DNA of 64,000 nucleotides, from assembly GCA_913064775.1 (NCBI GenBank), contig CAJYAD010000009.1:1-64000 (forward strand), given 5' to 3'. This document shows, piece by piece, positions 59,855 to 64,000 of the stretch. Source of the DNA: an uncultured Albidovulum sp. (GTDB lineage Bacteria; Pseudomonadota; Alphaproteobacteria; Rhodobacterales; Rhodobacteraceae). Position numbers and translations under genes: made by a program. Each line of letters begins with the position of its first letter. Positions within the stretch are counted from its first letter, which is position 1. Under the pieces are notes generated by a model. That model saw only the letters and a program-made list of their open reading frames with translations. It had not been told where the DNA came from and did not search any database.

Positions 59855-62800
59855 ATGAGCACGACCGCAGAACCTTCCCGTGATTCCGCCGTCCGCACGA
59901 CCGCCAGATGGGGAATGCTGCTGCTTGTCTATGTGGCGCTGTCGTGCTCTGGGCTGGTTCTCCGGCCGTCCTACGCCGATGCGCTGGCGCTGCCGCGCGG
60001 TGCGGCGCTCGCCCTCGCGATCTTGCTTCTCTTTGGCCGCCGGCGCTGGCCGCTTGTGCTTGCCGGCGCCATCCTGGCCCGGTTGATCGTATCGGCGGCC
60101 TCCGGGGCTGCCTCCGGGGTCGGCTTCGACGCCGTGCCGATCGGCAGCGCGATCGCGATCGGCCTGCTGACGACCCTGCAGGCCGTGGCCGGTGAAGTCA
60201 TCGTGCGCCGCTGGTTCGGCACGCCGATCAATGTTCGCGGGCCATCCCACCTGCTTCGCGGCTTCCTGCTGATCGGACCCGTACTCGGGATCGCGACCGC
60301 GGCGGCGGGGCTGGGTATCTTCCGGCTGTTCGGCGAAGTCACCAGGTCGGGCCTGGTGGGAAACTGGCTGGCCTGGTGGGTCGGCGACACGATTGCGATC
60401 CTGACCATCACGACCCTGATCATTCTGTGGCCCTCGGGCGCGCCGTCGCAGGTCCGCTGGAAGGGCGCGACCCTGCCACGCTTTCAGCGTGCCTCGCTGG
60501 CCTATGTCGTGGGATCCGTCGCGATAACGCTTGCCGCATGGCAGGTCATGACCGCGCTGATGGTGCATGAGCAGCAGAACCAGTTCGACACAAGGGTGCG
60601 CGACCTGCGCTTCGCGCTGGAAAGCCGGCTGAACGCCTATGCGCTTGGCCTTGTCGGCGCGACGCAGTTTCTCGAAGCGCGGGGTCAGGTTTCGGCTGCG
60701 CAGTGGAAGGCCTATGTCCGGCAGATCGACCTGCCCAAGAGGCTGCCCGGCCTTGGCGGGATCGGCTTTGCCGTTCCCGCCGCCAAGATCGCCGGCGGGC
60801 CCGCGATCACGGTCCGGCTGTTCGCGCCCGGCGCGGACACCCCGGATGCGGCGGGTCCCGACATCGCTTCGGTCCCTTCCTGGCGGGCCGAGGCCGCCGC
60901 CGCCCGCGACATTGGCGAGATCCGGCTTTCCGGTCCCGAGGCGCCAGTGGCGGGACCCGCGAGCGCGCCGCAAGCATTGCTGATCGCGCCGGTCTATCGC
61001 CCGATGCCGAACACCGGCGGGCGACCCGGAACGGTGCAGGGCCGGCGCGAAGCCTTCCTTGGCTGGGTCTTCGCGCCAATCGTCTATGCGGATCTGATGG
61101 CCGACACCGGCCCCCTCCTCCCGCACGACATCCGCATCGCCCTTTACGATGGCCCCGACACTCGCGCCGGCAGCCTGACCTATGCCGAAGCCGGCCCCGG
61201 CGCCAACTGGCAGCCGGTCTACCGCGACATCAGTCAGATTTCGGCTTTCGGGCGGACATGGACCCTGGAGTCGCAAAGCACGCCGGACTTCGAGAACGCG
61301 GCGAACCGGACCGGTCCCTCGACCGTTCTCGCCGCCGGGATCATCTTCACCACCCTGCTGACCATCTACCTGCTGTCGCTTGGCCGCCGCGAAAGCCGCA
61401 TCAACGAAGAGGTTGCCGACCGCACCCGTGAACTCGCGGCCCAGATCGAGGAAAACCGGTCCATCATCCAGACCCCGAACGCCAATATCGCGCTGCTCGA
61501 TGCCGCGGGCGCGATCCTGTTCGTCAACGAATCCTTCAAGAAGCTGTTCGCAGAGACCGGCGAACGCCTTCCGGGACGGCCGCTGTCCGGCCTTCTCGGC
61601 GGCGCGGTGCGCGACTATTTCGACAGCGCCCGTAAGCTGCCGAAACCGTGCGATTTCCGCGCCGAGGTCCATGCCGCCACGGCCGGCGGCACGGCGCTGG
61701 TGCTTGACGTCCAGATCAACGCCTGGGTCACCGCCGATGGCCACAGGCGCCATACCTGCCTGATCACCGATGTCAGCGACAAGCGCCGGGTCGAGCAAGA
61801 GCTTCTGGATGCCCGGAACCGCCTGGATGTCGCCCTGACCGGCGCCAAGATCGGGGTTCTGGAGCTTGATCTTGCAACCGACATCGCCGTCGTCTCTCCG
61901 ACCTGGATGCAGATCTGCGGCTTCGACCCCGACACGCAGATCGACGCACGGGCCGAATTCATTCGCCACCTGCATCCTGATGACCGCGAGATCCTGGAAG
62001 CCAGCGACCGTGCCTGCATCGAGGGCCGGACCGAACGCTCGATCTGCGAGGTCCGCTTTCTCAGGGCGGACGGAAACTGGCGCTGGATCCGATCTGAAAC
62101 GGTGGCCGGGGCGCGCGATGCCGATGGCCGCGCCACCCGTCTGATCGCTTCAACGACCGATGTCACCGAACTTGAGGAAAGCAAGGAGGCCCTGCGCCAG
62201 AGCGAAGAGCGCTTCCGTTCGGCGATTGAGGCCGCCCCCGTCGGAATGGCGATCATCGCGCCGGACGGACGTTTTCTGAAGGTGAACGAGGCACTTACCC
62301 GACTTGTCGGCGTTCCGGTATCTGTGGCCAGCAGCAGGCTGTTCCACCATTTTCTTCACCCCGACGACCGGCTGCGCATCCGCGGCATGGTCGCGGCCGT
62401 GATGGAAGGCACGCGCGACAGCTTCGAGACCGAGCTTCGCTGCCTGCATGTCGACGGCAGCGAAGTGTGGGCCAGGCTTAGCCTCGCCACGGTCCGCAAT
62501 CAGAAGGGCGCGCCCACGACATTCGTGATCCAGGTCCATGACCTGACCGAGCAGCGCCGGGCCGAGCGCATGAAGAACGAATTCATCGCGACCGTAAGCC
62601 ACGAGCTGCGCACCCCGTTGACCTCGATCAGCGGCTCACTTGATCTGGTGGTGAACGGGGCGGCGGGAAAGGTGCCGCAAAAGGCGCTGTCGATGCTGTC
62701 GATCGCCCGCCGCAACTGCAGCCGATTGATCCTGCTCGTCAACGACATCCTCGACATGGAGAAACTCGCCTCGCGCAAGATGACTTTCGATCTGGCCGAC

Positions 62801-63265
62801 GCGTCAATCCCGGCATTGGTCCAGCAGTCGGTTGCGAACACCCGCCCGATGGCGGCGCAGGCTCAGGTCGACTTCATCCTTGCCGCGCCGGAAAAGGACC
62901 TGATCGGCCGGGTCGACACCAACCGTTTCCAGCAGGTTCTGGCCAATCTGCTTTCGAACGCGGTGAAGTTCTCCGAGCCCGGCGGCACGGTCGAGATCAC
63001 GACCGAGATACGCGGTGCCATGGCGCAGATATCGGTGACCGATCATGGGCCGGGCGTGCCGGATTCGTTCCACGCGAAGATATTCACCGCTTTCAGCCAG
63101 GCCGATTCCTCTGCGACCCGCGCCAAGGGCGGAACCGGTCTTGGCCTGTCGATTTCGCGGCAGATCGTGGAGCAGATGGGCGGAGAGATCAATTTCACCT
63201 CCAACCCCGGCACCGCCACGACCTTCTGGTTCACGGTGCCATTGCTGGTTTCAGCCGGCGCCTAG
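59855..63265 (+). CDS. MASE1-CHASE-PAS sensor histidine kinase
   Basis: A 1136-residue membrane sensor. In order: a MASE1 membrane domain of about eight helices (about 18-215), a periplasmic CHASE domain (about 240-460, with LRFALESRLNAYALGL), one helix (about 476-496), three PAS domains (about 530-640, 660-780, 795-905), a HisKA domain with the phospho-accepting His in ATVSHELRTPL, and an ATPase domain with LLSNAVKFSEPGG, TDHGPGVP and GGTGLGLSIS. All catalytic boxes are intact. No receiver domain or response regulator is present in the window, so its partner lies elsewhere. The ATG at 59855 begins just before the first helix. Confidence 0.93.
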   Translation: MSTTAEPSRDSAVRTTARWGMLLLVYVALSCSGLVLRPSYADALALPRGAALALAILLLFGRRRWPLVLAGAILARLIVSAASGAASGVGFDAVPIGSAIAIGLLTTLQAVAGEVIVRRWFGTPINVRGPSHLLRGFLLIGPVLGIATAAAGLGIFRLFGEVTRSGLVGNWLAWWVGDTIAILTITTLIILWPSGAPSQVRWKGATLPRFQRASLAYVVGSVAITLAAWQVMTALMVHEQQNQFDTRVRDLRFALESRLNAYALGLVGATQFLEARGQVSAAQWKAYVRQIDLPKRLPGLGGIGFAVPAAKIAGGPAITVRLFAPGADTPDAAGPDIASVPSWRAEAAAARDIGEIRLSGPEAPVAGPASAPQALLIAPVYRPMPNTGGRPGTVQGRREAFLGWVFAPIVYADLMADTGPLLPHDIRIALYDGPDTRAGSLTYAEAGPGANWQPVYRDISQISAFGRTWTLESQSTPDFENAANRTGPSTVLAAGIIFTTLLTIYLLSLGRRESRINEEVADRTRELAAQIEENRSIIQTPNANIALLDAAGAILFVNESFKKLFAETGERLPGRPLSGLLGGAVRDYFDSARKLPKPCDFRAEVHAATAGGTALVLDVQINAWVTADGHRRHTCLITDVSDKRRVEQELLDARNRLDVALTGAKIGVLELDLATDIAVVSPTWMQICGFDPDTQIDARAEFIRHLHPDDREILEASDRACIEGRTERSICEVRFLRADGNWRWIRSETVAGARDADGRATRLIASTTDVTELEESKEALRQSEERFRSAIEAAPVGMAIIAPDGRFLKVNEALTRLVGVPVSVASSRLFHHFLHPDDRLRIRGMVAAVMEGTRDSFETELRCLHVDGSEVWARLSLATVRNQKGAPTTFVIQVHDLTEQRRAERMKNEFIATVSHELRTPLTSISGSLDLVVNGAAGKVPQKALSMLSIARRNCSRLILLVNDILDMEKLASRKMTFDLADASIPALVQQSVANTRPMAAQAQVDFILAAPEKDLIGRVDTNRFQQVLANLLSNAVKFSEPGGTVEITTEIRGAMAQISVTDHGPGVPDSFHAKIFTAFSQADSSATRAKGGTGLGLSISRQIVEQMGGEINFTSNPGTATTFWFTVPLLVSAGA

Positions 63266-63300
63266 ACGCCCGGCCGCGCCTGCGCCCTGCCCTTGTCTAG

Positions 63301-63336
63301 CCATCCCTTGGGCCATGCCTTGGGCCATCCCTTGGG
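63301..63336. repeat. 12-bp tandem repeat, 3 copies
   Basis: CCATCCCTTGGG, CCATGCCTTGGG and CCATCCCTTGGG lie head to tail, the middle copy differing by one base, in the gap between the kinase and the antitoxin gene. They are non-coding as far as I can tell. Confidence 0.85.
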
Positions 63337-63401
63337 CCCTCGATCTACAAAGATCTGGGCGGCGTCATGGGGTGATCGCTGGGCAATAGGTGCCCTTAGA
63401 C

Positions 63402-63430
63402 TTGCCAATTGGCAAAATTTCTGTATATAT
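63402..63430 (+). promoter_or_regulatory. Promoter and palindromic operator of toxin-antitoxin operon
   Basis: TTGCCAATTGGCAA (63402-63415) is a perfect 14-base palindrome whose first six bases form a -35 (TTGCCA), with an AT-rich -10 (ATATAT, 63425-63430) 17 bases later. Operators inside the promoter are usual for self-regulated antitoxin operons, so this is the probable binding site of the antitoxin at 63453. Confidence 0.65.
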
Positions 63431-63452
63431 GTGCCAAATGCAGGAGGCGCAG

Positions 63453-63866
63453 ATGCAGCTTCATCCGATCGACCCCACCCCTTCCCGCGACCAGATCAGC
63501 GCGATCACCGATGCCGAGGGCGGCGCGCTGGCCCGCGCCACGGTGAACCTCTTCCAGGCCTGGGGCCTGACCGACGCCGAGGCCCGGAACCTTCTGGGCG
63601 GCATGTCCGCGCGGACCTGGGCGCGCTGGAAGGAAGGCACGATCGGCCGCGTGGACCGCGACCTGAAGATGCGCATGGCCCACCTCATGGGCATCCACAA
63701 GGGGCTGCGCTATCTCTTCAGGGATCCAGCCCGCGGCTATGCCTGGGTGCGCAAACCCAATGCCGCCTTCGGTGGGTCCTCGGCGCTTGATTTCATGCTG
63801 CGCGGCGAGATCTCGGATCTGGCGCGGATGCGCGACTGGCTCGACGCCGAGCGCGGCGCATGGTGA
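63453..63866 (+). CDS. MbcA/ParS/Xre-type antitoxin with toxin-binding domain
   Basis: A 137-residue antitoxin. The N-terminal part is a short helix-turn-helix-like region (ALARATVNLFQAWGLTDAEARNLLGG with SARTWARWK). The C-terminal part is the DUF2384 toxin-binding domain (HLMGIHKGLRYLF, RKPNAAFGGSSALDFML, RDWLDAERGAW). Family members neutralise RES-domain toxins. AGGAGG five bases before the ATG at 63453 decides this start over in-frame ATGs at 63429 and 63438. Its stop lies inside the toxin gene's start (ATG at 63860), so translation is coupled. Confidence 0.9.
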   Translation: MQLHPIDPTPSRDQISAITDAEGGALARATVNLFQAWGLTDAEARNLLGGMSARTWARWKEGTIGRVDRDLKMRMAHLMGIHKGLRYLFRDPARGYAWVRKPNAAFGGSSALDFMLRGEISDLARMRDWLDAERGAW

Positions 63867-64000
63867 CGCCGGAGGCCGTGCTTGCGCACGTCACCTGGCC
63901 CAGGACCTGGCGCATCATCCGCTCGATCTACCCGCCGATCGACCTGTTCGAGGACATCGCCGATCCCCGCGACTGGGAGGCCCTGGCCGCCGTCGAGGCC
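63860..64000 (+). CDS. RES-domain toxin, 5' part cut by window end
   Basis: Forty-seven codons of a RES-family toxin are visible, starting MVTPEAVLAHVTWPRTWRII and containing RSIYPPIDLFEDIADP, which matches the family's N-terminal motif. RES toxins degrade NAD+ in growing cells. The frame overlaps the antitoxin by seven bases. The rest lies beyond the window, so completeness and catalytic residues cannot be judged. Confidence 0.85.
   Translation, partial: MVTPEAVLAHVTWPRTWRIIRSIYPPIDLFEDIADPRDWEALAAVEA

Overview
This window comes from a GC-rich alphaproteobacterium, most likely of the order Rhodobacterales. The evidence is about 65-68% GC by eye, the VPLPA-CTERM form of protein-sorting signal with its XrtD-type exosortase, MASE1-type signalling and Rhodobacter-like codon use. 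I see no rRNA, tRNA, CRISPR array, transposase or phage gene. Most of the window (about 0.5-52.9 kb) is one large surface-polysaccharide and protein-sorting locus. The last 11 kb carries a separate acetoin-dehydrogenase-like cluster, a sensor kinase and the start of a toxin-antitoxin pair.

Region 1 (0.5-12.3 kb) is an export and sorting block. It holds a VPLPA-CTERM protein, a complete type I secretion system (NodT/TolC-like outer-membrane lipoprotein, HlyD-like adaptor, PrtD-like ABC exporter), a divergently transcribed exosortase fused to an EpsI domain (XrtD), and a 1185-residue RTX protein with a glycoside-hydrolase-like N-terminus that is the likely type I substrate.

Region 2 (12.3-31.4 kb) is the core of exopolysaccharide synthesis and export. 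It has an AlgI/AlgX-like O-acetylation pair, VPLPA-CTERM proteins, a tyrosine kinase (CpsD-like), a chain-length determinant (Wzz/GumC-like), a PEP-CTERM-associated AAA ATPase, the initiating sugar-phosphate transferase, a TPR lipoprotein (PrsT-like), a Wza-like export protein, an outer-membrane beta-barrel, a rhomboid protease, a Sec-exported paralogue of the RTX protein's catalytic domain, and a family 25 glycosyltransferase.

Region 3 (31.4-52.9 kb) builds and modifies the repeat unit. It has an ABC exporter (candidate lipid-linked oligosaccharide flippase), a Wzy/ligase-like membrane protein, eight glycosyltransferases of several families, two sulfotransferases, a VirK-like protein, a dehydrogenase-epimerase fusion, an unrecognised secreted protein and a fourth VPLPA-CTERM protein. 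A segment of visibly lower GC (about 40.0-41.35 kb) cuts across gene boundaries and looks like a recombined cassette. Together these genes predict an O-acetylated and probably sulfated polysaccharide, exported by a Wzx/Wzy-like route, with VPLPA-CTERM proteins sorted at the envelope and two related hydrolase-like enzymes sent out by different export routes.

Region 4 (52.9-64.0 kb) holds an agmatinase-like ureohydrolase, a small SHOCT membrane protein, a lipoate ligase, a stand-alone lipoyl carrier protein, E1 alpha and beta subunits of an acetoin-type 2-oxoacid dehydrogenase, an AcoR-like regulator that has lost sigma-54 contact motifs, a large MASE1-CHASE-PAS histidine kinase, and a MbcA/ParS-type antitoxin with the first 47 codons of its RES-domain toxin, cut by the window end.
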